The notes under the pieces: model-generated
Databases searched by the model: none
What the model saw: the letters and a program-made list of their open reading frames with translations, nothing else
What the model was told of the DNA's origin: nothing
Assembly: GCA_934045075.1 (NCBI GenBank)
Contig: OW203724.1
Span: 13,441,473 to 13,505,472, forward strand
DNA length: 64,000 bases
Direction of reading: 5' to 3'
DNA from: Yponomeuta sedellus
Taxonomy: Eukaryota > Arthropoda > Insecta > Lepidoptera > Yponomeutidae
Made by a program: the position numbers and the translations under genes
Shown here: piece by piece, positions 1-10,868 of the stretch
Position numbering within the stretch: the first letter of the stretch is position 1
How the letters are laid out: each line of letters starts with the position of its first letter

Positions 1-60
1 AATGCATTGACAGAATCGAGGGTCTTGCTTTACCATTTGCCACGATCACGACAGATAATA
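1..60 (-). repeat. LINE 3'-end fragment
   Basis: Minus-strand piece of the same LINE 3' coding end (CGTGGCAAATGGTAAA) as at 10869-11411, cut by the window edge. Confidence 0.45.
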
Positions 61-63
61 TAG

Positions 64-309
64 TTAGACCTTAGGGTTTCCGCCCAATTCTTCCCGCGGG
101 TGTCGTAAAAGGCGATTAAGGGACACAAACCGGGGGATAGGCAGCAGCGCCCCCTGCAGTACAATTCCACCGAACTGCGATTCCCAACCCGCATGCCCAG
201 CGTGGGGATTATGGGCATTACCCCCTATGATAGCACAACGTGGCGCTCTTAAGGGTAGGGCTATGTCCAGCAGTGGACTAACATAGCCTGACGACGAGGG
301 TTTCCGCAC
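64..309 (+). repeat. Dispersed repeat, LINE 3'-tail type
   Basis: CCAATTCTTCCCGCGGGTGT, then CAAACCGGGGG, CCCGCATGCCCAGCGTG, and GGGCTATGTCCAGCAGTGG, ending GCCTGACGACGA. A close relative is at 13050-13240. The two open frames here are shadows. Confidence 0.55.
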
Positions 310-475
310 AGTTGGGCCTTTGGACGTAGCAAGCGCTGAGGTATGTATACACTTCAGACACTAGGGTTTCCTTACGATGTTTTCATTCACAATTAGCGAG
401 TGGTATTGCTACTTATACCTTCATAACTGTATATAACTTACAAAACAAAGTCTTTGGTACATGCCAGGATTCGAA

Positions 476-545
476 CCTACGACCACGCGATGGAGAAGCC
501 GGCGTTCATGCGGTAGCGGCAGAAACCGCTCCGATACCACCGATT
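476..545 (-). repeat. tRNA-like SINE head fragment
   Basis: On the minus strand a B-box GGTTCGAATCCTGGCAT and an upstream A-box-like stretch are spaced as in a tRNA, but the cloverleaf is imperfect. Confidence 0.4.
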
Positions 546-637
546 CCGATCATGTCAGATCTCTTTCGCTTTATCAACATTCATTTGTCGTTGCATGCGT
601 TGTACTTTTTTATCTTTGCCTAGGCTAATACATCTTC

Positions 638-1255
638 TATACAGGGTGTCTCATTCAAATCGGTCAGTATGGGAAAGTCTAAAACTATAAGACATACGAA
701 GATATGTTCTAAGAAACCATGTCATCGATTTTAATAACAAGAAAAACTGCATTCATTCATTTTAAAAAACATCTGTACTCCGTTCGGGAATCGAACCCGG
801 TTGTTTTGAAAAGAAAAAAAAACTTATATTAATCAAACACTAACAATCAATTGTAAAGCCCACTTAAAATAAGTATGTAAATACAGAGACGTGATAAACC
901 TCATTTGAACGTCTTGGTGCGACTGGCCGAATACCAATAAAAAATACGAGCACCTACTAAAATAAATTAAAGTATGTGAAAACAATGCATTTTATTCATT
1001 TTAGACATCATGTTTCATACAGACATTTACTGCTTAAGACCTACACAATCGATATCTGAATAGAAATAGTGTAGGTTTTTTTTTCAAAACAACCGGGTTT
1101 GATTCCCGAACGGAGTACAGATGTTTTTTAAAATGTATGAATGCAGTTTTTCTTGTTATTAAAATCGATGACATGGTTCCTCAGAACAGATCGTCGTATG
1201 TCTTATAGTTTCAGACTTTCCCATACTGACCGATTTGAATGAGACACCCTGTATA
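638..1255. mobile_element. Foldback/MITE element with ~180-bp inverted arms
   Basis: The arm 638-822 starts TATACAGGGTGTCTCATTC and is inverted, with few differences, at 1079-1255. The spacer is about 255 bp and AT-rich. The inner end of each arm carries a tRNA-like B-box (GGGAATCGAACCCGG) read in opposite directions. The flanking duplication is TA or TATA and cannot be told from the repeat itself. Confidence 0.7.
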
Positions 1256-1474
1256 CCTAGTCGAAGTATGTCAGTCCGCACCATAATCAACCAGCCTTTT
1301 TAATTTTGTATGAGTGTATTGAAAGGAAACGTCTTCTCCCCGGCTTCGTCCCGCATACTACTTCGTCCTACTGACGTTAAGGGTTGAACTTAGTAGGCCA
1401 CTAATTCTAATATCAAGAAATCGCCTCTTTGTAATTCCAATTATTTTAAGGCTTAGTACATATGAAATGAATGA

Positions 1475-1620
1475 ATTAAAATAAAATGAAAAGGTTTTAT
1501 TCAAAGTAGCGCAGAAACTGCGGCTTAGTGAACGTTGCAAATTCAAACTAGGTGGCCATTTCAAAATCTAGATCATTTTGGAGAAAAAATGGACAAAAAA
1601 CTCCAAAGTTAGTCTTTTCA
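1475..1620. repeat. Dispersed repeat (copy of 35955-36140)
   Basis: AATGAAAAGGTTTTATTCAA and GGAGAAAAAATGGACAAAAA recur at 35955-36140 with about 90% identity by eye. Confidence 0.55.
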
Positions 1621-2454
1621 AAGTCCTTAATTAACCGAGTTTACATAATTATTACAAAACACAGAACTCCTGCATTGTGTTGGCTTTAATTCCAGACATC
1701 ATTGTCATCTAAATAAAGGAAGCTTCGCAAACGGAACGCTAAGTCTAAAAATTGTCTTCCTACACCCATAATATTCTTAATCGATCGATACCTCACACTA
1801 AGCGAAAAAAATGCATCTAACTTAGGTGTAGAGGAGGTACACAAAATTTTTTTTAAGCTTTTAGTCTACGTTTTTGTCGGCGTATTCAATACCTATGTAC
1901 GTACAAAATTTCAGCTTTTAGTACTAATCTGACAGACATAAAGACGGATCGACTTCGGAACCCTAAAAAGGCTAATGCGGCCTTGAAGATCCTTCATACA
2001 AATGCATTCTTGCGGCCCGCATTGGACATACCTACATACATACTCGTGAATAAGATACATAACCCTTTATTACTTTCCTATTCAGAAAAGAATAGGAAAA
2101 TGACATCGACTACTGACGTCTTCGTAAGAGTTAACAGAATATTGTCTATATTTCGTTTCATTCCAGTTTTTGTTTTATGTAGTCAATCCCGTAAGAGGGA
2201 TAATCGAACTGATCTGTGAAATGTGAAATATAAAAAAAAAAAGTATGTGATAGTAAGGTATTTAGAGAGACCGGCTTACGCTTGGCCGTTTTTTTATTAT
2301 TGGTCGTTAAAATATAATAAGTCTAACAATAACGCGAAGTTTATGCCTGTATGTATTACCGTTTTTACGATAGAACGTAAACAAAAACACGGAGAAAAAA
2401 AGCACTGTTGTATGAAATCCCCTTATTTTTTTTTGTATTGTATATTAAAAAACC
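1621..2454. other. No gene recognised
   Basis: AT-rich sequence; two 80-codon open frames lack any domain or codon signal. Probably intronic to the left ABCG gene. Confidence 0.4.
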
Positions 2455-2538
2455 TATTTAGAGGGTAAAAATTCCACCCATGCCGGGACTCGAACCTGCG
2501 ACCTCTGGCTAACCGTGCCAGCGCTCTCCCAACTGGTA
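2455..2538 (-). repeat. Partial tRNA-like SINE (same family as 5250-5464)
   Basis: The minus strand carries the B-box region and ATGGGTGGAATTTTTACCCT end of the family; the 5' half is missing. Confidence 0.55.
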
Positions 2539-2704
2539 TTATTTGTTAGGTATTCCTCCGCAATAACTTAAGGCGACGGACGGACGCCGGACGGGTAAAC
2601 CGACAGACAATAGAATACCCAAAACATATTGCTGGGAGGCAGAGTCTTAATGACCATGGAAGAAAGTGACGTATTTCTTAATAACTCGTAATGCTCATAT
2701 TTAA

Positions 2705-3100
2705 GTCACAGTCAAAACTCTGAAACGGTCAAAACTAGTTTTGACTGCTGAAATCAGTCAAAAGTACTTTTGTTTAAAGCTTCCATTTAAAATGCCAAAT
2801 GGTAAAAACATCTAAAATGATGCATCACTCAATTTACGATAATAAAAATATAGGTGCGACGTAGCGCGTAGCGTAGCGGAGCGCGAAGCAGCGTGTTAGA
2901 TTGAACTTGTAAGACCGAAAACCAACTCAACATTGTTGGATACATATTAGAATTTTACTTTATTTTTCTGCAGTCAAAACTAGTTTTGACTACATTGAAC
3001 AGTCAAAACTAAATAGGTTTTTAAATTTGTTCTTTAGCACGGGTTAGTGCATTAAAAATAAAAATTGTGTAGTCAAAACTAGTTTTGACTGCACAATGAC
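2705..3100. repeat. Palindrome-bearing dispersed repeat
   Basis: Contains the 20-bp perfect palindrome AGTCAAAACTAGTTTTGACT at 2972-2991 and 3071-3090, and its 18-bp core at 2728-2745. The first 200 bp match 25248-25460 (AAATGATGCATCACTCAAT, TAGGTGCGACG). Probably a non-autonomous DNA transposon. Confidence 0.55.
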
Positions 3101-3162
3101 TTCTGACTAACATATGTATATAACATAGCTATATATTAGGTAAACGGGTCTAATCTCTATTG

Positions 3163-3497
3163 ATAGCAACCCTTTGTATGTCCCCAGTGCTGGAGCACGA
3201 GTATCTTCCTGCATCGCAGGAAAGTTAGGCCATTAGTTCACCACGGAACCGAGTGTTTGGAATCAATCAAGGGCTAAGCAATATCAGGCGCAGTCAAGTT
3301 TTGGATGGGTGACCACCCCGTGACTACGCTAGTAGTTTTTTCTCCGAGCGTGTCAGTGCTTGGCAAGGCACGTTAAGTCGTTGGTGCCGGCTGTCATGTA
3401 TTAGCAGTCGTTAAGCGATGTCAGAGGCTTTATAGGCGGCTAGATAACTTCTGACTGTAAGGCACCGGCGGCTGCCTTACAATCCTCCACCAATCGC
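3163..3497. mobile_element. 5S-like SINE, head-inverted chimera
   Basis: The first ~80 bp is the 3' part of the family in antisense. From about 3244 the family runs in sense with GGCGCAGTCAAG and GGATGGGTGACC (5S internal-promoter-like), then the body to CCTCCACCAATC. The junction suggests an inverted fusion of two copies. Confidence 0.55.
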
Positions 3498-4536
3498 TAT
3501 TATTTATTAGGTTAAAGATATCACAATAATATTATAAAGGCGAATGTTTGTGAGTGTGTATGTTTATGACGGCTGGAGCAATTTTAATAAAATTTGGAAT
3601 TGGTATGGAGTTAGCTGATACCCTGAATTAACACATGCGCTACGTTTTACTGTTAATATACAATTTATTTTCCTAATAAGCCGCGGGTAACACCGCGAGG
3701 CACAGCTAGTAAGTATTAAATAAAAAGAAGTGAGGTGGTACGGAACTCTCGGCGTAAGTCCGACTCGCACTTGGACGGTTTTTCTATTTATGAGCATTCA
3801 AGAATGTATTTACGGTGCTTTAGTATAGTTTTAACTTACTTCAAACTTATTTTATATACTTGTGCATGTTTGTGACTTAGTTACCGTTAAGAGGAAACTT
3901 ATATTTAGCTTATTCTTACGCTAAGCTATACATCCATAAATGAGTAAATAATAAATACAATTTCGGGTAAATTTTCAGTCTTACGCATTGACGTATTTCG
4001 GGTCTCTAAGCCGGCGATGCAAGGTTTGATACAGAATTCTTTGTTTAGTCAAAATGATAATTATAATATAAAATATTTGCTTTTTTTTGTCTATCGCAAA
4101 TTCATCCCAATTCGCGAGTTTTTGGTAAAATTATCTGCGGTACTAACAAGAAAATGGCTGATAAGGAACGGGAGGAGCTGAACTTAATTAAACAATATCT
4201 GTCACAATAGCTACAATATCATCTTTGCAGAATCCAGAGTTCTCTATTCTCTGATTATCATGGTTGGTATGCAGATATTTCATAAACCAAACGCACTTGA
4301 AAATGTAGAGTATACACAAAGTTTAACGTCCTCAGCAACGTGGAATCGCGACCATAATCTTCAAACTAGGTACTTATCAAAACAAATCTCAGCGTCCTCT
4401 GCAAGGTGGAGTTAACGACCAACATTTTCAAATGAGGTAGCAAAACAAGTCTCAGCGTCCTCCAACGCGGAGTTAACGATCTACAAACTTTCACTAGGCC
4501 CGAAAGTCTTAAAACTTCATAATTTTGTATATTTAC
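3498..4536. other. No gene recognised
   Basis: AT-rich DNA between the SINE and the left ABCG exon. At 4380-4490 short imperfect repeats contain CTCAGCGTCCTC. Likely intronic. Confidence 0.4.
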
Positions 4537-4636
4537 CGAGAACTTTGGGCTGTATCTTGTAGGTAACGTCCGTGAACACAAAAGGCTCGGAGCACAATCT
4601 TTTGTCACTAAATCTGAAGCCAGTTTCCACGTCCAT
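4537..4636 (-). CDS. Putative alternative first exon (A) of a second ABCG gene
   Basis: Reads ATG to donor GTTCTCG/GTAAAT: 33 codons plus one base, phase 1 on G. The peptide starts MDVETGFRFSDKRL and continues EPFVFTDVTYKIQPKVLG. FVFTDVTYKI fits the ABCG pre-NBD strand better than exon B does. It shares MDVETG with exon B, 3.9 kb upstream. The two look like duplicated first exons with separate promoters feeding one downstream gene off the left edge. Two tandem genes would be the alternative. Confidence 0.62.
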
Positions 4637-5052
4637 GTTAAGCTGCACTGTGTACGTGAAGTTAGTTATTTATTTCGAACAAATGCTGCGCGCGCGCTGC
4701 CCGGCTAGTATGGTTGCGTTCAAGCGACTGACCTAACATAGCTAAGCGAGTTGCTTTCTGGTACAAGATACCTACATGCACGCATAAAGCATATATGTGG
4801 AAATAAGTGGTTTAATGAATTATGTGTGATTAATTGAATATTTACTGAATGTCGTTACCGTAGTCTTTCTTTACATTTAATTAGGTACGGTCGATGTCTG
4901 ATTAATCTTCAAATATACATCGTTGCAAATTGCATTAGCGACGATAGTTGAGTTGGTTGATTTGTGCTACGGCGGGCATGGGTCCTAGCCTAGGAGCATC
5001 TTTTGTAGTTTTATAGAACAGGGCCTAGGACTCCTAGGCTCGTTATCATCGT

Positions 5053-5610
5053 TATCAACCCTTGGTATGTCCCCACTGCTGGGGCACAGGTTTCTTCCTG
5101 CATCGCAGGAAGGTAAGGCCATACTCCACCATGGGGGCCAAGTCCGGGTTGGTCCTAGGCTCAACTAGACAAAAATACTATGACAATACGCTTGCAATAC
5201 GAAGCGCTCGTGGCCTAGTCGAACCGAGTAATTGGAATCAATCACTTGAAAACCTATTTTAGAGGCTCAAAATTCCACCCATGCCGGGATTCGTACCCGC
5301 GACTTCTGGCTATCCGTGACAGCGCTCTTTCCAACTGAGCTAATGGGCGACTCACAAGCATCAGTGAAATTTCGAACCTCTTTACAATATTCTCTGTATT
5401 ACGTATCTCTAAAATATGTTTTTAAAATTATCCTTAGCACGGGTTAGTGCATTAACAAGAATATAATCAATCACTTGAGTTAAGCAATAACAGGCGCGGT
5501 CAGGTGCAGGATAGGTGACCGCCCCGCTAGTGACATTTTTTCCGAGCGCTTCCGTGCTGTGTAAGGTACAAGGTGCGTTAAGGCGTTCTGTTAAGATTGC
5601 CGCATGACGG
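5053..5610. mobile_element. 5S-like SINE interrupted by another SINE
   Basis: Antisense tail piece (5053-5160) followed by the sense head (GGCCTAGTCGAACCGAG), broken at 5250-5464 by a tRNA-like SINE, then resuming GTTAAGCAATAACAGGCGCG and GATAGGTGACCG. The 14-bp AATCAATCACTTGA flanks the insertion (5236-5249 and 5465-5478). Confidence 0.7.
5250..5464 (-). mobile_element. Full-length tRNA-like SINE with 14-bp target duplication
   Basis: Read on the minus strand: a 5' part with GCACTAACCCGTGCTAAGG, then AAGAGGTTCGAAATTTCAC, the tRNA-like unit (A-box TTAGCTCAGTTGGAAAGAG, B-box GGTACGAATCCCGG) closed by an ATGGGTGGA acceptor-like end, and a short tail AGAGGCTAAAAT-type. It is inserted into a 5S-like SINE. 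Confidence 0.72.
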
Positions 5611-6468
5611 CTAGATTAATTTCGATAATTATTTTTTGTTACCTACTCTGTTTGTTAAGGCTTGCAGAAGGTTCTAATAAAAGAATAAAATAGTTTTTTT
5701 TTATTTGTACGAATTTGAAAAGTTAAGACAGTTATGAAGTAAAATACACAAATGAAATTTGTATAACACACGCGTCGCGAAATCCGAAAAATTGTTAGTT
5801 AGGTTGAGAAAATTCGCCCCTCCACGGAAAACCCTTTATCTCACGGAAAACGGACCGACGCACTCTTCTCCACTTTACGAATTCTGTGCTGGCTACCTTA
5901 AGGCACTTGCGAAGTCTGCCCCTAGGACTTATCCTAACAAATCACTTGTTGACGCAGGAAGTCTAGACTGCTAGGTCTAGGTCTCAGAGGTTTGCGCGCG
6001 CGGACGTACGAATGTTCAGATGGACGAATGTTCAGATGAACAACCTCTCTGTCTGAAAGCTCCGACTGAACTCCCGATGCCATCTTCCGGATTTCCCAGC
6101 TCTCCTCGGACCAACGCTAGGCTCCATTCCCAAAAATACATTCATAACAAGGTCTGTCGGGTTGGCTAGTTAATAGTTACGTAACGAAAGCATAGTTACG
6201 TAACGACAACAGGTCCGTGTTGTATATACCTCAGTAATAGCAATAACAAGAGAAGTAACATTTTGAACTAGCGTCAAGCATTATCTTTGTATCACACTTA
6301 TCATGTCAGCATGAAAGCTGAGGCAAAAGGTGAACAATTTTAGATAAACAAATCTGTAAATTTTGTCTCTTTCTAATATATGTCTGTTTCACTCTATTTC
6401 TTTGTGCGCGAATCACGCAAAAAACACAGAATGGAACTAAGTAAAGTTCACTATGATTCTAGCTCACA

Positions 6469-6808
6469 CGTTCGTGGCCTAGTCGAACCGAGTGATTGGA
6501 ACCAATCATTCGAGTTAAGCAACAACAGACGCGGTCAGGTGCAGGATGGGTGACCGTCCCCTGAAAACCGCTAGTGGCATTTTTCCGAGCGCTTCCGTGA
6601 TTCGCAAGGCACGTTAAGCCGTTGGTGCCGGCTGTCATGTAATGGCAGTCGTTAAGCCTTGTCAGAGACCTTATGGGCGGCTTGATAACTTCTGACAGTA
6701 AGACCCGCTACTGTCTTACAATCCTCCACCAACCAGCACTTGGGCCCCGTGGTGGAGTATGCCCTAACCTTCCTGCGATGCAGGAAGAGACTCGTGCCCC
6801 AGCAGTGG
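6469..6808 (+). mobile_element. 5S-like SINE, sense copy
   Basis: Head GTGGCCTAGTCGAACCGAGT, 5S-like TTAAGCAACAACAGACGCGG and GGATGGGTGACCG, then the body to CCCCAGCAGTGG. Near full length. Confidence 0.65.
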
Positions 6809-6944
6809 AAAAATTACCATATGCTATGGGGTCAATGAACAGTGATAAAGCAGCAATGACGGATACAATTAACCAGGCCCTGGATTCTAATACTTACATA
6901 GTTTTTCAATAGAATTAAATAAGCACGTCTTCATCGTCGTCGTC

Positions 6945-7155
6945 GTCACGCTATACTAGTCCACTGGTGGACATAGCCCTCCCCTAATGAGCACCATAGG
7001 GCCCTGTCTTCAGCTTGCCGCAAATAAGGACAACAATGGTTAATATTTGCCTCGATTCGGTAATCACAGCAATAGCAGTTCGCAGTAGGTATTGACGACC
7101 TCTGTGGCGTAGCGGTAGCGCGTCTGCCTACCATGAAAGAGGTCCCGGGTTTTTA
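6945..7155. repeat. LINE tail fragment and tRNA-like SINE head
   Basis: 6945-7010 is an antisense LINE tail (TAGTCCACTGGTGGACATAG). 7098-7155 is a sense tRNA-like head (CTCTGTGGCGTAGCGGTAGC, then GAGGTCCCGGGTTTTT), truncated in the B-box. A better copy is at 18432-18512. Confidence 0.45.
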
Positions 7156-8525
7156 AATGATTTTTCGTTTTAATAATATAATACGTATTTTATTAAAATA
7201 TGATATTGACATTTAGTTTGATTTTATTGTACATAGACATCTTATTTTTGTTTAAATAACTTTTATTCCTAATGTTATTATTAGGTACCTATCTGATTTT
7301 AAAATACTATTTTCCAAAATCCGTTTCATACACCCTTTAGTAAAATATGTTCCATGTACCTCCTTCCCCAAAAACATTACACTGGCGAGGACAAACAAAA
7401 AACAAAATGTTTTTGACGGGTGATGCGCGCAATGTATGGAAATATTTTCATACATTGGTAGTTTTCTAAAGTTAAGGTGATTTTCTTACCTCCCATGGAC
7501 TTAAGTGTCATGTAATGTAGGGAATCTGAGCTATCAAGAGAAGTTTTATTCTATTCCGTTCAACGGTTTTTGCGAGATGCGCGCACAAATAAATTCAGTG
7601 ACACATACATAGAATAGAAACCGTTTATTCATTACACACAAAACACACAAAGCAATTTTAACATAAAAAACAACAAAATAACAACAAGAAAATACTATAA
7701 TTAAAATTTACCCGGATGCGATACTGTGTGTCGTGGCAATAAATTGGTACCAGACACAGCATGTGTTACGGGTTTCCCGTAACGCTGGTATTCTGTCTGG
7801 ACCCAGGGTGACATTCACGAGAATCAACCAAATCAAAATAAAAAATTGTAATAAACAAATAAAAGGTTAGTTACCAGTTAACAAATAGTTAGTTAAGTAT
7901 GGCGAGAAAACGAACAAAACAAAAACAAAAACTCGGCAGATAGACATATTGAGAAATTATATAATAATTATTATCTAAACATACAATTAGGGCTTCCCAG
8001 GGCATGTGGCACACGGCACATATCTGATCTGATGACATAATTATCTGGTATTAGGTAGGTATATGTTTAGATAGATAAAGCTTATTTATTTTTAGTTATT
8101 TTGTCGGCTAAAGTTTTAAAAGTCTTAGTTTAAAATACAATACCTACCTATCTGGATAGATATCCAGTCCGTGAAGAAAGCCTACTGTTAGGTATAGGCA
8201 TGCATGTATAGGGCATCAAAAAAATGACCCTATTACATCTAAGCTCTTCACTGTTACGCATACCCTCCACTCTCTTATACCGTCATAAGCGTGTGTAAGA
8301 ACATCCTTATTTGCTTTTTGACCTTACGGAGGAGACGTTGACTCTTATTCTGTCTGCGCGCGCCCAAGACAATTCAATGCCCAAAAAGAGAATTACTCAC
8401 AAAATAGTGTTATAAACGCGGCTAGCGAAGCACACAAAACGCCTGCATAGGAAAGTTTCGTTTATAAATAAGAGTCGTCGGCGACGAAGGTTTATAGAAT
8501 AAAACAGAAGTAGTTTGTAACCTAC
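7156..8525. other. No gene recognised
   Basis: AT-rich; only short chance frames. It contains a repeated TACCTACCTATCTGG-type stretch at about 8140. Likely intronic to the left ABCG gene or upstream of its exon A. Confidence 0.4.
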
Positions 8526-8622
8526 CGAAAAAGCTGCCGCCAACTTCGCACACCAGCGTCGTAAAAACCACCAGGCTGCCGTCGTCGACACTCAAATCGT
8601 CTTTCCCGGTTTCCACGTCCAT
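8526..8622 (-). CDS. Putative alternative first exon (B) of a second ABCG gene
   Basis: Reads ATG to a donor TTTTTCG/GTAGG: 32 codons plus one base. The peptide starts MDVETGKDDLSV and continues SLVVFTTLVCEVGGSFFG. It ends in phase 1 on a G, the same as exon 1 of the complete ABCG gene, and the hydrophobic strand followed by ...EV.. resembles the ABCG pre-NBD strand. It shares MDVETG and the 13-base start context TTTCCACGTCCAT (plus strand) with the exon at 4537-4636. The remaining exons would lie beyond the left edge. No Walker A exon is visible between here and base 1. Confidence 0.6.
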
Positions 8623-9270
8623 TTTCCATTCACAAACACATTAGGGTCACGCACCACATACACAGTCGTATATTTATTACCGCGGACTGAGAACAACTGG
8701 CGTAGTTAGCGCAAACGCTCTTTATTGGAAAATTGGTGCAGTAGATGACACTGTGTGCCGTGCGAGTACGTGGTGGGGTTGACAGTAAGCACTTTCACCT
8801 CACTTCTTTATCGCTCGACGCGATAATAGAGCTCGGCCTATATCACATTGCATTCAGCTTTGCTCTATATGTAAACAAAACGTTGCTTGCAATAGTTGAA
8901 ATACGGAAAACAATAATTTCTATCAAGCCGTTAGCTAGTCCTTGGTTATTGTCGTCTGATTAACTGATGAATATCCACCTCTACTATAATAATATCTTGA
9001 CTTTGATAGTTTTTTTGTTTACACCCAGACCAAGGCTGAATGAAACGAAATATAGATACAATTATGTAATTATCTTCTGTATGGGACTGTGATACTCAAT
9101 TTGTGTCTGTTTATCCGCTTAAACTTTGGAATAAAGACACAGATGAGGTAAGAATAAACCCTTATTTTATTTTAATTAATTAACAACATATCTTATTTAA
9201 TCTACTTAATATCCTATATTTTGTAAAGAGAGTAACTGATTAGTTAAATTTAAAGAAGGACCTAAATTTT
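8623..9270. other. Upstream region of the left ABCG gene, no gene recognised
   Basis: Sequence 5' of exon B (minus strand). An AATAAATATA stretch about 45-55 nt upstream of the ATG could be TATA-like. Otherwise nothing clear. Confidence 0.3.
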
Positions 9271-9480
9271 AAAGGTTAAGAAGTGCCTTACCAGATCTTT
9301 AAAGGTAGAGGAGTGCCTTGCCCGACCTCTAAAGGTAGAGGCGGGCCTTGGCCGAACTCTAAAGGTAAAGAAGTGCCTTACCCGATCTTTAAAGGTACAG
9401 AAGTACCTTACCCGAGTCTTAAAGTTAAAGGAGTTCCTTACCCACCCTTTAAAGATAGAGGAGGCGCACCACAAAACTTA
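9271..9480. repeat. 30-bp minisatellite, seven units
   Basis: Seven contiguous 30-bp units in exact register (9271, 9301, 9331, 9361, 9391, 9421, 9451) around AAAGGTAGAGGAGTGCCTTG. The last unit is degenerate. Because 30 is divisible by three, both strands stay open and give 10-residue peptide repeats (plus strand FKGRGVPCP type). No start context or domain supports translation. Confidence 0.8.
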
Positions 9481-9871
9481 ACCGTGAGCTGTGCACAAAA
9501 ACTAATTTAGGTACGTACCTGGTCTCCGTATCCCAGATGCGTAGGCAGAGACCAAGGTTGCCACTTGCCACGGTCCTGATGAACCTTTTTCAGTTCAACA
9601 ACATTTTATTGTTTTAATTCTGAGTATTAATCAATGTTATATTTATAAGTCCGCTGCTTGAAGTCTCGCCGGTTGCTAGGTATATACCTAATCATAATAA
9701 TATCAGAAATTTGCGATAATTTACACTGTATTAAGTTTAATTAATCGGTTGCTCATAAGCCAAGATTAGAAGTAACTCTGCTCAATCAATGTTGCGATTT
9801 GCGGCGACGGATAATTTTCTTTAGTCTACAGCAGACAGTAAATTTTATAGATTTTGTTGTAATGGTGACGA

Positions 9872-10022
9872 TATCAACCCTTTGTATATCCCCACTGCTG
9901 GGGCATTGGTCTCTTTCTGCATCGCAGGAAGTTTACGCCATACTTCACTAAGGGCCAAGTCCGAGTTGCTGGAGACAGAGGCGGGCCTTACTATCAGAAA
10001 TGATCAAGCCGCCCATAAGGCT
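9872..10022 (-). mobile_element. 5S-like SINE, 3' part only
   Basis: Antisense copy beginning ATCAACCCTTTGTATATCCC and ending in CAAGCCGCCCATAAGG. The head is missing. Confidence 0.6.
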
Positions 10023-10868
10023 GGGTGCATGCTGAGACGCAGGCGACGCAGCACAGTTCAGTATAGGGCAGAGCAGTTGAGGCAAACATGGCCTATGTTT
10101 GCCCACCGCATGCTGCGACGCAACTATTAGCTCCATTCCTTGGCAATACTCACCCATAATAACTCTTTCAGTCTGTTTTTGAATGAAATTGTTACTAAAC
10201 GCGAACACGTGCCTGCGTACGTTGTGACGTTCCATGCTTTACAAAATCTGCGCTTCCCTGTATAATATATATACATATAAATGCTGAAGCGTTCTAAACT
10301 CTACATAAATTTACCGCAATTTATAGTAATATATTATACTTACAAGGTCGTTATTTTTGATATATTGCATCGCAGTTACCTACGTCGAGAATTAGGGAGT
10401 GGAAACAGCTCATCTCGTCGTCTTCGTTGACCATAATGGACTTCGGCTAACATTGCACTCCGTTGGTCATGGACCACTTACACTCAGGTTCAAAGGATTC
10501 TCACCCATGCGAATTTAAAGCGTAGACACAAAATATTTGAAGGAGTAGACTTTTGTCGCATAAAAATCAGTTTCGTGAAATTTCGCTTCTTTGAGGTGCC
10601 ATAATGTCGCACGGTAATACCGTTCGACTTTTTAAGTACAATTCTAGCCATACGCCTTAGAGTCGTATACGAATTATTTTACAATTCGCTCCCACGTGCC
10701 TGCTTCGTGAAACTACAATTCGATGTACATTCTAAAGATTCGATTAACCCACTGATTTGCAATCCGATCTACTTGTCTATTATAGAGCCTACTCACTCAT
10801 ATACTCTGTGGTAGACAAGTACACTCTGCTACGCAATGTGCCAATTCTACATACATACGTACATAACC
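10023..10868. other. No gene recognised
   Basis: Open frames of 82-95 codons here are shadows around the SINE end. The rest is AT-rich with no coding signal. Confidence 0.4.

Noticed and set aside
6469..6600. Possible genuine 5S rRNA gene
   Set aside because: Only the internal-promoter-like part resembles 5S; the rest diverges and the unit is a dispersed 360-bp repeat.
10023..10235. 82- and 95-codon open frames on opposite strands
   Set aside because: They overlap each other at the end of a SINE fragment and have no recognisable domain.
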